From JASUTC01 sp964604305 (GTDB lineage: Bacteria; Thermotogota; Thermotogae; MWEM01): a DNA stretch of 29,455 nucleotides. The notes under the pieces were generated by a model. It saw only the letters and a program-made list of their open reading frames with translations. It did no database searches and was not told the origin of the DNA. Position numbers and translations under genes: made by a program. Positions 1 through 8,378 of the stretch are shown here, piece after piece (position 1 is the stretch's first letter; each line of letters opens with the position of its first letter). The stretch covers positions 1 through 29,455 of the forward strand of contig CAZRYM010000017.1 in assembly GCA_964604305.1 (NCBI GenBank). The letters run 5' to 3'.

Positions 1-163
1 TTCAATGACCTCTGCTCTCTTGTCTCTTCCCTACCCCTGAGCCGGAAGTTTCTTTCTGAAACTTCTCCTTTTTGCTTTCTTGGGGTTTTGAGCTTCAATT
101 AAAATCGCTCTTCCTTACCCCGTAAAGGGTAAGTCCGCATGCTGAGATTTCAGCAGCAGGCAT
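1..163 (-). other. Putative structured leader RNA or small RNA, running off the window
   Basis: This stretch has no gene. Read leftward it lies directly downstream of a near-consensus promoter (164-192), so a transcript should start near 157. Three perfect hairpins follow: arms 150-154/141-145 (5 bp, 4-nt loop), 127-133/114-120 (7 bp, 6-nt loop) and 58-65/45-52 (8 bp, 5-nt loop). I could not match it to a riboswitch, tmRNA, RNase P, SRP or T-box signature. It could be the leader of a gene left of the window or a small RNA. Alternatively, the 45-65 hairpin followed by the T-rich run 66-81 could be a plus-strand terminator for a gene entering from the left. A 13-codon ORF starts at the minus-strand ATG of the sequence around 138-140 but has no visible ribosome binding site. 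Confidence 0.4.
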
Positions 164-192
164 ATAGTACCATTATTTTAGTGTTTTGTCAA
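164..192 (-). promoter_or_regulatory. Strong promoter, TTGACA -35 with extended -10
   Basis: On the minus strand, TTGACA (187-192) is followed after exactly 17 nt by TACTAT (164-169), preceded by TGG (170-172), which makes an extended -10. It is the only promoter candidate in the window with a perfect -35. It sits 27 nt or more beyond the stop of the methyltransferase gene and points away from it, toward the left edge. Confidence 0.6.
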
Positions 193-218
193 TTAAAGAA
201 GGCTTTCCTAAGGGTTAA

Positions 219-1013
219 CTATTTGTAAATAGGTTTTCTCGCTGAAAAATGTAGATGTTCTGCTTTTCCCATCATTTCTTTTGTAAAGGCATATTTTTCC
301 TCAACTTCTACGATTTTTTCCATTTCTTCTATGATAACTTCCTCTTCATAAAGGCCAAAGACTATTTTCCCTGCTACTTCAATATCAACAAAGTTATTTT
401 GAAATAATAGCATTTTTATATCTTCAGGAGAAAAAAGATTCGTTTCAAAGGTTTGTTGACTGACCTCGCTGTTTCCGATTTGGTTTTTTTTTGTTTTCTC
501 AGTCTTTATAAAAGTCCTGAAATCTGCAACGCTGATGGCATCGTTAAGAAAGGCATAAAGGTTGTCTACTGATCCAATAAGAAGTCCGTTTGGTTTTAAA
601 ACGCGATATGCTTCTCTTATCGCTTCTGATGGATCGATAGAATAACTAAATACATCCCCTTGAGCATTTACAACGTCAAAGGACTTTTCTTTAAATGGTA
701 TCTTTTCACATAATCCGTTGACAATTTTGACATCTTTTTCAAGCGCTTCGGCTTTAATTTTGATGATTTCTGTCATGTTTTTGGAAGGTTCGAGGCAAGT
801 CACTTTATTACCTGTTTCAACAAAATACTCCATCCACAGCCCTGATCCCGATCCAAGGTCTAAAATACTCAAAGGGGCTGTCATGTTATTTTTTAACAGT
901 AAACGTTCAATAAGTTTTTCAGTCAACTTATGATAAAGTTTCCAATAGGGCTCTTCGTATTGTGAATCGTACAAGTGAGCAATATCGTTATAATAATCCC
1001 AAGATCTTCCCAT
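219..1013 (-). CDS. Class I SAM-dependent methyltransferase
   Basis: The 264-residue protein has the Rossmann-type methyltransferase fold. Motif I is ILDLGSGSG at residues 50-58, an acidic residue follows the next strand (CLEPSKN), and a motif-IV-like NAQGDVFSY segment and a YRVLKPNG post-motif follow, as in the Methyltransf_11/25 families. The N-terminal SWDYYNDIAHLYDSQY is typical of small-molecule or quinone-type methyltransferases, but the substrate cannot be read from sequence. The ATG lies 1 nt after the stop of the FGGY kinase gene, with AAGG a few bases upstream, so it should be co-translated with it. It is the last gene of the leftward operon. No obvious terminator follows its stop. 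Confidence 0.85.
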   Translation of the reverse strand: MGRSWDYYNDIAHLYDSQYEEPYWKLYHKLTEKLIERLLLKNNMTAPLSILDLGSGSGLWMEYFVETGNKVTCLEPSKNMTEIIKIKAEALEKDVKIVNGLCEKIPFKEKSFDVVNAQGDVFSYSIDPSEAIREAYRVLKPNGLLIGSVDNLYAFLNDAISVADFRTFIKTEKTKKNQIGNSEVSQQTFETNLFSPEDIKMLLFQNNFVDIEVAGKIVFGLYEEEVIIEEMEKIVEVEEKYAFTKEMMGKAEHLHFSARKPIYK

Positions 1014-1014
1014 A

Positions 1015-2547
1015 TTAACCTTTTTCAGCCATTTCAGCCATCAATGTTTTGTTGTTTTTATATAGTTCCAAAAAATAATGGTAATATTTTTCATACACTT
1101 GATTGTTGATTCTGATGGGTGTTATTAAAGGTTTGAATTCGATCCATTTTTTTATCTCTTCAGGTTTTTTAAAAATGCCCACACCCAACCCTGCCAGAAA
1201 AGCGTCTCCCAAAGGAGCTTCTATTTCGTTCTTGATCAATTTCATATTAAATCCGGTAACATCCGCAAATATTTGTACCCAGGCATCTGATTTTGCAACT
1301 CCACCTGTAAGCATGCAGTCGTTGTTTAAATCAATTTTGGCTTTCTTTGCTTCTTCCATGTTATGTCTCAATGAATATGCAGCTGATTCCAGCAGCGCTT
1401 TATAGATATGTTTTCTTTTATGGTTTAGAGAAAGTCCCATTAATATACCCCGAGCATCCGGATCCCATATGGGTGATCTCTCCCCCATAAAATAAGGCAG
1501 TGCAATCAATCCCTCACTACCAGCAGGTATATCTTTTATCTCTTTTTCCAGTAAAGCATAGGCATTTATCCCTGTTCTTTTTTCCATTTCTTTTTCCATC
1601 TGGGCAAATTCATCTCGAAACCATCTTGCAATGGCCCCATTGGTAGAACTTCCACCAAATGTATATATCTTTTCCATCTCGTATACAACATAAGGAAAAT
1701 TGACAAGTCCTTTATTTAAATTTTTTCCATCATGCACAGTTCCCCAGCACATAGATGTACCGGCCATGGCAACGTGTTCTCCTTCTTCAAGAACGCCGGC
1801 ACTAAATTGTGTTACAGCAGCATCTATACCACCGGATATGATTGGTGTTCCTGTTTTTAAACCGGTTATCGCTGCCATTTCTGAAGTAAGTGTTCCAGAA
1901 ATCGAACTGGAAGGAATGATTTTTTCGGGTAGTTTTTTAATATCTATTCCTAGTGTCTTGCACATTTGTTCAGACCATTGCTTTCTTTTAAGGTCGAAAA
2001 CCCCTCCGATGTTTCCGGCAGAAGAATAATCAATGGACTGTTCACCGGTTAATTTATAGATAACATAATCTTTGGGAGTAATAAATTTGCAGGTCTTCTT
2101 CCATATCTCCGGCTCATTATCACGAATCCACATCATTTTTGTAAAACCAAAATATGAATCAACGTAGTTACCGGTTATTTCAAACAATTCCTTTTCGTCT
2201 ACATTTTCTTTTACCCATTTAGTCTGTTTTTTTGCTCTTCTGTCCATCCAAATCAGGCAGGGGTAAATCGGGTTATAATTATCGTCAACAGGTATTCCTG
2301 AACCACCGTACAAACCGCTGATGCCTATAGCTGCTATCTGATTACCTTTCAAACAAGAAAGATCAAAACACTCTTTTATCGTTTCACTAACAGCATTAAC
2401 CCAAACCTCCGGGTATTGTTGTGCCCAGGTAGCTTTTGGTGTTTCAACGGTATATTCTTTAAATCCTGTTGATATCAATTCACCGGTCTCAGAAATAATA
2501 ATTGCCTTTGTTCCCTGTGTTCCTATATCAATTCCCATCAAATACAT
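1015..2547 (-). CDS. FGGY-family carbohydrate kinase (xylulokinase-like)
   Basis: The 510-residue protein is a full-length FGGY kinase, which transfers phosphate from ATP to a sugar or sugar alcohol in the cytoplasm. The N-terminal phosphate-1 motif is GIDIGTQGTKA (residues 5-15), the substrate-side segment ends in IWMDRRA, the adenosine region carries GTSMCWG, and the C-terminal signature has LTGGVAKSDAW. Xylulokinases usually have a GQMHG-like loop where this protein has GLYGGSG, so the sugar is uncertain; xylulose, ribulose and related polyols are possible. The start ATG follows GAGGGGTGATG. The gene begins 18 nt after fliP, an unusual neighbour for a sugar kinase, and is followed immediately by a methyltransferase. 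Confidence 0.85.
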   Translation of the reverse strand: MYLMGIDIGTQGTKAIIISETGELISTGFKEYTVETPKATWAQQYPEVWVNAVSETIKECFDLSCLKGNQIAAIGISGLYGGSGIPVDDNYNPIYPCLIWMDRRAKKQTKWVKENVDEKELFEITGNYVDSYFGFTKMMWIRDNEPEIWKKTCKFITPKDYVIYKLTGEQSIDYSSAGNIGGVFDLKRKQWSEQMCKTLGIDIKKLPEKIIPSSSISGTLTSEMAAITGLKTGTPIISGGIDAAVTQFSAGVLEEGEHVAMAGTSMCWGTVHDGKNLNKGLVNFPYVVYEMEKIYTFGGSSTNGAIARWFRDEFAQMEKEMEKRTGINAYALLEKEIKDIPAGSEGLIALPYFMGERSPIWDPDARGILMGLSLNHKRKHIYKALLESAAYSLRHNMEEAKKAKIDLNNDCMLTGGVAKSDAWVQIFADVTGFNMKLIKNEIEAPLGDAFLAGLGVGIFKKPEEIKKWIEFKPLITPIRINNQVYEKYYHYFLELYKNNKTLMAEMAEKG

Positions 2548-2565
2548 TTTTCATCACCCCTCGTG

Positions 2566-3336
2566 TTAAAAACTTCTAATTAATCCGCCAATTAATAAAT
2601 CCCAGCCGTTTATGATTACAAAAAGCAGAATTTTAAACGGCATTGATATAAGAACAGGCGGAATCATTATCATTCCCATTGCAAGGAGTATGCTTGCTGT
2701 GACCATATCAATGACAATGAAGGGAATGTACAATAACACTCCCATTTTAAAGGCTATCTCCAGCTCCCCTACAATAAAAGAAGGAATGATTATTTCAAGG
2801 CCGGCATCTTCTATCTCCTCTACTGCATCACGCCCTGTAGCCTCCAGGAGCATGTCCACATTATCTTGGTTGTAGTGAATCTTAAGCTGTCTCACCATAA
2901 ACTCTTTAAAGATATCGCCAGTTCTTGAAAACATTTCCTCATAACCTATCTGTTCTTCTCTATAAGGGATATAGGCGTCATCCCAAGTCTGAATAAAAAC
3001 CGGCCACATGATAAACATTGTCAGAAAAAGGGATAGAGCAACCAGCACCTGATTGGGGGGAGATTGTCTTGTTCCCATGGCATTTCGAAGAATTCCCATA
3101 ACCACTATTATTCTGGTAAAGGAAGTGAACATTATTAGGATTGACGGTGCCAGTGTAATAATTGTTAACAGGAGAATGATTTCAAGTGTTACCACAAGAT
3201 CGCTTGGATTTTCTACCCGACCAATCCCAAGTTCCAGAGAAGGTAACGGGATTTGGGGTTCTGCAGATGGAGCGGTTATACAAAAGATCAAGAGTATTGT
3301 AAAGATTATGATCGGTGCTTTAATCTTCTTGAACAA
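2566..3336 (-). CDS. fliP: Flagellar type III export apparatus protein FliP
   Basis: FliP forms the helical core of the flagellar export gate in the inner membrane with FliQ and FliR. The 256 residues match the family length. There is an N-terminal signal-like hydrophobic stretch (residues 9-24), then a membrane hairpin containing SFTRIIVVMGILRNAMGTRQSPPNQVL, a soluble loop, and two C-terminal membrane segments with the conserved FIVGELEIAFKMGVLLYIPFIVIDM region. The start is TTG, with AAGGAAGG about 10 nt upstream; no nearer ATG fits. FliQ and FliR are not next to it. It follows fliO by 17 nt within the motility part of the operon. Confidence 0.95.
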   Translation of the reverse strand: MFKKIKAPIIIFTILLIFCITAPSAEPQIPLPSLELGIGRVENPSDLVVTLEIILLLTIITLAPSILIMFTSFTRIIVVMGILRNAMGTRQSPPNQVLVALSLFLTMFIMWPVFIQTWDDAYIPYREEQIGYEEMFSRTGDIFKEFMVRQLKIHYNQDNVDMLLEATGRDAVEEIEDAGLEIIIPSFIVGELEIAFKMGVLLYIPFIVIDMVTASILLAMGMIMIPPVLISMPFKILLFVIINGWDLLIGGLIRSF

Positions 3337-3353
3337 AACGAAAACGCCTTCCT

Positions 3354-3761
3354 TTATCCATCATATTTATCAAGTCTTTTAAATTGGTCTTCAAATATTT
3401 TTCGGTTTAGGATTTTATTAAAGGCAGAATGCTTTGAAGTAGCGTATTTGAGGTTTATTTCTTCTTTCTTTTTCTCGTCTTCAATCTTCTCGAGTATTTT
3501 TATTGAACCTTGCGAGGTGAGTATCACGTAAAAGTTATCGGCATATTTTATCAAATGAATATTAGCGAATTGGTCTATAGTTTGTGATGCCAATAATGTA
3601 AAGAAATCACCTTTACTTTTTATTCCCTTTCCATTTTTTAACAACCAATATACAAGGTATAGTATTACAAAAATAAAAATAGCGGCCAACAGAAAAGGCA
3701 AGAAAGCTCCAAAAAGATTTCCTGCCTGAATTCCATTTGTCACATTCGTACTTGTTGACAT
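3354..3761 (-). CDS. fliO: Flagellar biosynthesis protein FliO (FliO/FliZ family)
   Basis: The 135-residue protein has one transmembrane helix (about residues 17-42) and a small basic cytoplasmic domain containing GDFFTLLASQTID and LIKYADNFYVILTSQGSIKIL. This matches the FliO pattern of a membrane anchor plus a beta-rich tail that helps assemble the FliP ring. Sequence identity in this family is low, so the call rests mainly on topology and on the position directly upstream of fliP and downstream of cheY. The ATG at 3761 has only a weak ribosome binding site; translation may depend on coupling to cheY, whose stop is 11 nt upstream. Confidence 0.8.
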   Translation of the reverse strand: MSTSTNVTNGIQAGNLFGAFLPFLLAAIFIFVILYLVYWLLKNGKGIKSKGDFFTLLASQTIDQFANIHLIKYADNFYVILTSQGSIKILEKIEDEKKKEEINLKYATSKHSAFNKILNRKIFEDQFKRLDKYDG

Positions 3762-3772
3762 ATTATTTTTTA

Positions 3773-4135
3773 TTAACCTGTTACTTTATTCAAAGCCTCA
3801 ATAACCCTTGAATGCTGAAAAGGTTTGACGATGAAATCTTTAGCACCCGCTTGAATGGCATCTATAACCATCGCCTGCTGTCCCATAGCACTGCAAACAA
3901 TTACCTTTGCTTCTGAGTCCGCCTCTTTTATCTTTTTGATTGCATCAATACCGTTCATTTCGGGCATGGTGATATCCATTGTAGTCACATCAGGTTTTAA
4001 TTCTTTGTACCTTTCTACAGCTTCCAACCCATTGGCTGCTTCTCCCGCAACTTCGTATCCATTTTTTGTAACGATGTCTTTTAATATCATTCTCATGAAT
4101 GCAGCATCATCGACAATGAGAACTTTCTTACCCAT
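3773..4135 (-). CDS. cheY: Chemotaxis response regulator CheY
   Basis: This is a single-domain receiver of 120 residues, the usual CheY length, with no output domain. The acidic pair D9/D10, phospho-acceptor D54 (TTMDITMPEMNG), S82 in VIVCSAMGQ and K104 in FIVKPF are all present. Phosphorylated by CheA, it would bind the flagellar switch protein FliM and change rotation. A strong GGGAGGTAATG site precedes the ATG. The gene starts 19 nt after cheA and precedes fliO, so signal kinase, regulator and export components are made together. Confidence 0.95.
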   Translation of the reverse strand: MGKKVLIVDDAAFMRMILKDIVTKNGYEVAGEAANGLEAVERYKELKPDVTTMDITMPEMNGIDAIKKIKEADSEAKVIVCSAMGQQAMVIDAIQAGAKDFIVKPFQHSRVIEALNKVTG

Positions 4136-4154
4136 TTATCATTACCTCCCAGTT

Positions 4155-6284
4155 TTAAACGTTTTGATGTACAATGTTGGCAATTTCCAATATTAATGAG
4201 ATGCTTCCGTCACCAAGAATAGCAGCACCACTGAATTCATTGACATCCTTGAGTAATTTACCAAGTGATTTGATTACGATGTCATCCTGGCCAAGTAGGC
4301 CGTCTACTACAAGCCCGAATTTTTTATTCCCTACTTTTACAATTACAACGTGTATATTCTCCTTATCCTCATCAACAGACAGTTGAAACACCTCTTTTAA
4401 CCATACAATGGGAATAATTTCTCCACGAATGACAACCACTTCCCTGGATTGTACAATTTGTATTTCCGAAGTCGGAAGATTCAACGTGCTGTCTATTGAG
4501 GCAATTGGAATCGCATAAACAAGATTGGAAACTTTTACCAACAATGCTTGGATAATCGCCAATGTAAGCGGTAACCTTATTGTGACTTTTGTTCCTTTTC
4601 CTTTTTCGCTTTCTATTGAAATACTTCCATTGAGGTTTTCTATGGAAGTCTTTACAACATCCATTCCAACCCCACGACCGGATAAATCAGTTACCTCATC
4701 CATTGTGGAAAAACCGGGCATGAAAATGAAAGAAAATACTTCTTCATCGCTCAGAGAAGTTGCAGACATTTCATCTGCCAATCCACGCTCACAAGCTTTA
4801 GCGATGATCTTATCTCTATCGAGTCCTTTTCCGTCATCTTGAACATCTATGACAACATTATTACCTTCATGTTTTGCATCTAATCGGACTATTCCTGTTG
4901 AAGGCTTGCCTTGTTTCATTCTCTCCTCTGTAGATTCAACACCATGATCCACAGCATTTCTGAGAAGATGGACAAGGGGATCGCCTATCTCTTCAACAAC
5001 GGTTCTATCAACTTCTGTTTCCTGCCCACTGATAATTAGTTGTATTTCCTTATTATTCTTTCTGGCCAAATCCCTTACCATACGGGGAAATCTGTTAAAA
5101 ACATAGGAAATAGGAACCATTCTGATCTTCATGACGATATTTTGCAAATCCGAGGTGTTTCTGCTTAATTGTGCAAGACTCTCGTCAACCTGTTTTATCT
5201 CGTATTTTTTTAACGTTTCATTTATTCTACTTCTGGCAATGACAAGCTCCGCCATCAGGTTCATAAGTGTGTCAAGCTTTTCAGTATCTACCCTGATAGT
5301 CCTTGTAAGCTTTGATGATGCCGATTGCGGTCTTCTTGTTTCAACAACTTCTTCATCCTGATTCGATTCATTATTGTTCATAACAGGAATGTTGTTGGCT
5401 TCAGTTTCCGTTTTATCATTCTTGTTTTCGATGTATTCTTTCTCATCCATCTTTTGACCTCCGGACACTTTTTCAACTGATAAAACGAAAATTTTGACAT
5501 TCTCAATCTCAGAAATTGAAGATATCGCTTTCACCAGTTTGGTTTCGGTAAGTTTTGACAGGAAGATAATTTCCACTTCTCTGTCAAATGCCTCGTCTTC
5601 AATCTTTTCAACATCAGGTTTACTATAAAGAACTTCGGAATTTAGTTCCTCCAGTTTATGAAATACCATGTACATTCTGGCGCTCTTTAAGAGCGTGCCT
5701 TCTTCAAGCATTATTCTGGCATAAAATGGTTTATACCCTGAATCACTGCCCTCTCTGAGAACACTCAAGACTTCATTGGGTAACTCTATTGGTGAATCGC
5801 TTCCTATATCATTCTCTTCACTTTCTGTCTGAACAGTTTTTCCTGTTTTTCCCTTTTTTTCTCTCTTCTCATCTGCATCATCATTCCCTAAATCCTCACC
5901 ACTAAGTATTCTTTCATACTGTAATACAACCTGTGAAATATCTACAGATTCGTCAGTTCCACCTGTACTAATGGCATCGGTCATTTTTTCGAGAAGATCA
6001 ACCCCGGCAAATAATAAATCACTGTTCTCATGTGTGACATGCACTTTTTCAGTCCTGATTAAATCAAATACATTTTCCATCCTGTGGGAAAGTTTTGCCA
6101 TATTTGAAAAGCCCATGGTACCGGACATTCCTTTTAAAGTATGTATCGTTCTAAAAATTTCATTTATGGCTTCCATGTTATCAGGTTCGTTTTCCAGCAA
6201 GAGCATTTGTTCATTCAGGGTGCTCATATACTCTTTCGTCTCATCAATAAAGGTACTTAAATATTGATCAAATTCGTTACCCAT
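4155..6284 (-). CDS. cheA: Chemotaxis histidine kinase CheA
   Basis: The 709-residue protein has full CheA architecture. The N-terminal HPt domain carries phosphorylated His48 (IFRTIHTLKG). A P2-like region with an acidic Lys/Glu-rich linker follows (about 140-330). The dimerisation helices start near SSKLTRTIRVDTEKLD. The ATPase domain has the N box HLLRNAVDHG, DDGKGLD and GRGVGMDVVKT. The C-terminal CheW-like regulatory domain includes LVYAIPIASID and FGLVVDGLLGQDDIVIK. The kinase couples chemoreceptors such as the one at 22737-24470 to CheY. The start has a strong GGAGGTG site, and a promoter candidate lies just upstream. No cheW lies between cheA and cheY here. Confidence 0.97.
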   Translation of the reverse strand: MGNEFDQYLSTFIDETKEYMSTLNEQMLLLENEPDNMEAINEIFRTIHTLKGMSGTMGFSNMAKLSHRMENVFDLIRTEKVHVTHENSDLLFAGVDLLEKMTDAISTGGTDESVDISQVVLQYERILSGEDLGNDDADEKREKKGKTGKTVQTESEENDIGSDSPIELPNEVLSVLREGSDSGYKPFYARIMLEEGTLLKSARMYMVFHKLEELNSEVLYSKPDVEKIEDEAFDREVEIIFLSKLTETKLVKAISSISEIENVKIFVLSVEKVSGGQKMDEKEYIENKNDKTETEANNIPVMNNNESNQDEEVVETRRPQSASSKLTRTIRVDTEKLDTLMNLMAELVIARSRINETLKKYEIKQVDESLAQLSRNTSDLQNIVMKIRMVPISYVFNRFPRMVRDLARKNNKEIQLIISGQETEVDRTVVEEIGDPLVHLLRNAVDHGVESTEERMKQGKPSTGIVRLDAKHEGNNVVIDVQDDGKGLDRDKIIAKACERGLADEMSATSLSDEEVFSFIFMPGFSTMDEVTDLSGRGVGMDVVKTSIENLNGSISIESEKGKGTKVTIRLPLTLAIIQALLVKVSNLVYAIPIASIDSTLNLPTSEIQIVQSREVVVIRGEIIPIVWLKEVFQLSVDEDKENIHVVIVKVGNKKFGLVVDGLLGQDDIVIKSLGKLLKDVNEFSGAAILGDGSISLILEIANIVHQNV

Positions 6285-6319
6285 ATTGGCACCTCCAGGA
6301 ATTTGTCCGCGTTTATCAA

Positions 6320-6328
6320 ATTATACCA
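6320..6328 (-). promoter_or_regulatory. Extended -10 promoter upstream of cheA
   Basis: The 55-nt gap between the PhoH-like gene and cheA contains TGGTATAAT on the minus strand, with no convincing -35. It could give the motility genes their own transcript, apart from the housekeeping genes upstream. The identical nonamer precedes the sugar-binding-protein gene at 17010-17018. Confidence 0.5.
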
Positions 6329-6339
6329 TATTTTTTGAT

Positions 6340-7683
6340 TTATAAAATAGCCGCACCAATAGAGGCAAGTTCTGATCTTTCGCCTTTTGAGAGATGCAAA
6401 TGGGCTGCAATCTTTTGACCGTAAAATCGTGAACCGGCATACATCAAACCGTTACTCATTTCATCCAGATAGGGATGATCGATTTGTTCAGGATCTCCAG
6501 TCAATATGATCTTGGAGTTCTCACCCACTCGCGTTATTATCGTTTTGATTTCATGAGGAGTTAGATTTTGTGCCTCATCGATAACAATCAACTGATCCGG
6601 GATGGATCTCCCTCTTATATAACTCAAAACTTCTATTTCCAGTAAATTTCTCTTTTTAAGATATTCTTCTGCCTTTACACCTTTTTTTCCAAAAAGGAAC
6701 TCCAAATTATCAAAAATTGGTTGAACCCAGGGTCTCAATTTTTCTTCAGCAGAGCCTGGAATGAAGCCTATATCATTCCCCATTGGGACGATTGGTTTTG
6801 TTACAATCATCTTTTCAAAAGTTTTTTCCTCCATGCAGAGTTTCAACCCGGCGGCTATTGCGATGAGTGTTTTTCCTGTCCCGGCAGGACCGGTAAGAGT
6901 AATCAAAGAAACTGTTTCATCCATCATGGCATCCAGGGCGAATAGTTGCTCTTTATTAAGGGGGAAAATACTGTAAAATTTCGATTCAAAATTATATTTA
7001 AGCGGTATAACGGCATCGCTCTCTTTGTTAACTTTACCAAAATATTTTTCGTTAAGACTGATATACATATTTGGGTGAACTTCTGTGCGAGCAATATTAA
7101 GCTGCTCAAGAGAAATCATCTCGCCCGAAAGAAAACTTTGAATGATGTTTTTTCCAACTTCTTCTCGTGCAATTTCCAAAAACCCTTTATATTCTTCAAT
7201 TTCGGTTTTATCTTTCATATAATCCTGAGCGTTAATCCCGACAGCTTCTGCTTTTAATCTGAAGTTGATATCCTTGGTAACCAGTATGGTTTCCAACCCG
7301 TCATCGGATTCTTTGGACAGTCTTAAAGCGTAAAGTAGTATCCAGTTGTCCTTCAATTCTCTTTTCAGAAATGGCGGGATCTCAAAATTATTTTTGTGAT
7401 AAACGAGCACTTTCAATTTTCCGCCTTTATCCAGCTCAATTCCACTTAACAAATTCCCCTTCTCTCGAAGGCTGTCCAAATTTCTGACTACTTCTCTACA
7501 ATTCGCTCCCAATTGCCCGGGTTTCCGCTTAAACCCGTCAAGTTCTTCGAGAACCGGCAAGGGAATAATTACGTTGTTGTCATCAAATGAAAAGATAGAG
7601 TCAGGATCATGAAGTAGCACATTCGTGTCTAACACGTAATTTTTGACCATTTTCGTATCACCAACCTTCTCAGAATTCGTCAT
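6340..7683 (-). CDS. PIN domain-PhoH ATPase fusion protein (YlaK/PhoH2-like)
   Basis: The N-terminal ~140 residues form a PIN nuclease domain, with YVLDTNVLLHDP, an LPVLEELDGFK segment and later acidic residues. The C-terminal half is a PhoH-type P-loop ATPase, with Walker A GPAGTGKT, Walker B LIVIDEAQNLTP and the ILTGDPEQIDHP motif. Proteins of this architecture are thought to be RNA helicase-ribonucleases; the cellular role is not settled. The start drawn is the ATG that overlaps the ispD stop in an ATGA. A second ATG 33 nt downstream (7650) gives the more typical start MVKNYVLDTN and has GGTGAT six bases before it, so it may be the real one. Confidence 0.9.
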   Translation of the reverse strand: MTNSEKVGDTKMVKNYVLDTNVLLHDPDSIFSFDDNNVIIPLPVLEELDGFKRKPGQLGANCREVVRNLDSLREKGNLLSGIELDKGGKLKVLVYHKNNFEIPPFLKRELKDNWILLYALRLSKESDDGLETILVTKDINFRLKAEAVGINAQDYMKDKTEIEEYKGFLEIAREEVGKNIIQSFLSGEMISLEQLNIARTEVHPNMYISLNEKYFGKVNKESDAVIPLKYNFESKFYSIFPLNKEQLFALDAMMDETVSLITLTGPAGTGKTLIAIAAGLKLCMEEKTFEKMIVTKPIVPMGNDIGFIPGSAEEKLRPWVQPIFDNLEFLFGKKGVKAEEYLKKRNLLEIEVLSYIRGRSIPDQLIVIDEAQNLTPHEIKTIITRVGENSKIILTGDPEQIDHPYLDEMSNGLMYAGSRFYGQKIAAHLHLSKGERSELASIGAAIL

Positions 7684-8378
7684 CTTCCATTCTCTTTGGC
7701 TAAATAAGATTCTGCAATTAACAAATCTTTTTTATCGGTAATTTTCAAGTTCATCTGATCCCCATCCACAACTGTCGGTGACTTTCCCTTAATCCTGTAA
7801 TAAAGTGAACCGTCATCGGTAAAGGGAAGTTGTTGTTCTTTATCAGAAATTTTGTGACACTCCAATATTAAAAAAAAAGAAAATCCCTGTGGTGTTTGTA
7901 CTTTAAACAAACTATCTCTACAGGGAATGTCCGTAACTTGGTGATTACTTATAACATATACGGTATCTTTGGAATTAATAACGGGTACAACGGCATCTTC
8001 ACTTTTTAATTTTTCCAACACCCTCACAAAGACATTCCGAGCAAATGGTCTTGCACTATCATGTATGAGTACTCTTGTTCTTTCCGGAGGGTTAACAAAT
8101 GCCTTAATGTGTTTCAGTCCATTGTAAACAGATTTTTGTCTCGTCGATCCGCCTGTACAAAGTTCAACAGGCTTCTTATACTTTTTTATAATGTCTTTAT
8201 AAACCTTATTATAAGCAGGGTCAATTACTATTAAACTCAAATCTATTGCATCCAACTCTTCTGTAATATCTAAAGAATATTCCAAAAGAGATCTCCCATT
8301 GAGCTTATAAAGCTGTTTGGGGTAGTTTTTATCGAAACGTTTTCCCTTCCCGGACGCAAGGATTAAGGCAATGTTCAT
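7680..8378 (-). CDS. ispD: 2-C-methyl-D-erythritol 4-phosphate cytidylyltransferase
   Basis: IspD activates methylerythritol phosphate with CTP in the non-mevalonate isoprenoid pathway. The 232 residues carry the N-terminal nucleotide-binding loop ASGKGKRF followed by PKQLYKLNGRSLL, then GGSTRQKSVYNGL, LIHDSARPF, VQTPQGF, a TDDGSL motif, and a C-terminal NLKITDKKDL. Length and motif order match the family. TarI-type cytidylyltransferases share the fold, so ribitol-phosphate activity cannot be excluded, but no teichoic-acid genes are near. Start and stop both overlap the neighbours by 4 nt (ATGA), which points to translational coupling. Confidence 0.9.
   Translation of the reverse strand: MNIALILASGKGKRFDKNYPKQLYKLNGRSLLEYSLDITEELDAIDLSLIVIDPAYNKVYKDIIKKYKKPVELCTGGSTRQKSVYNGLKHIKAFVNPPERTRVLIHDSARPFARNVFVRVLEKLKSEDAVVPVINSKDTVYVISNHQVTDIPCRDSLFKVQTPQGFSFFLILECHKISDKEQQLPFTDDGSLYYRIKGKSPTVVDGDQMNLKITDKKDLLIAESYLAKENGR

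Noticed and set aside
114..160. CTGAGA near hairpins, suggestive of a TPP riboswitch
   Set aside because: The second conserved half (ACC..GAACCTGAT..GG) is absent and the orientation disagrees with the promoter.
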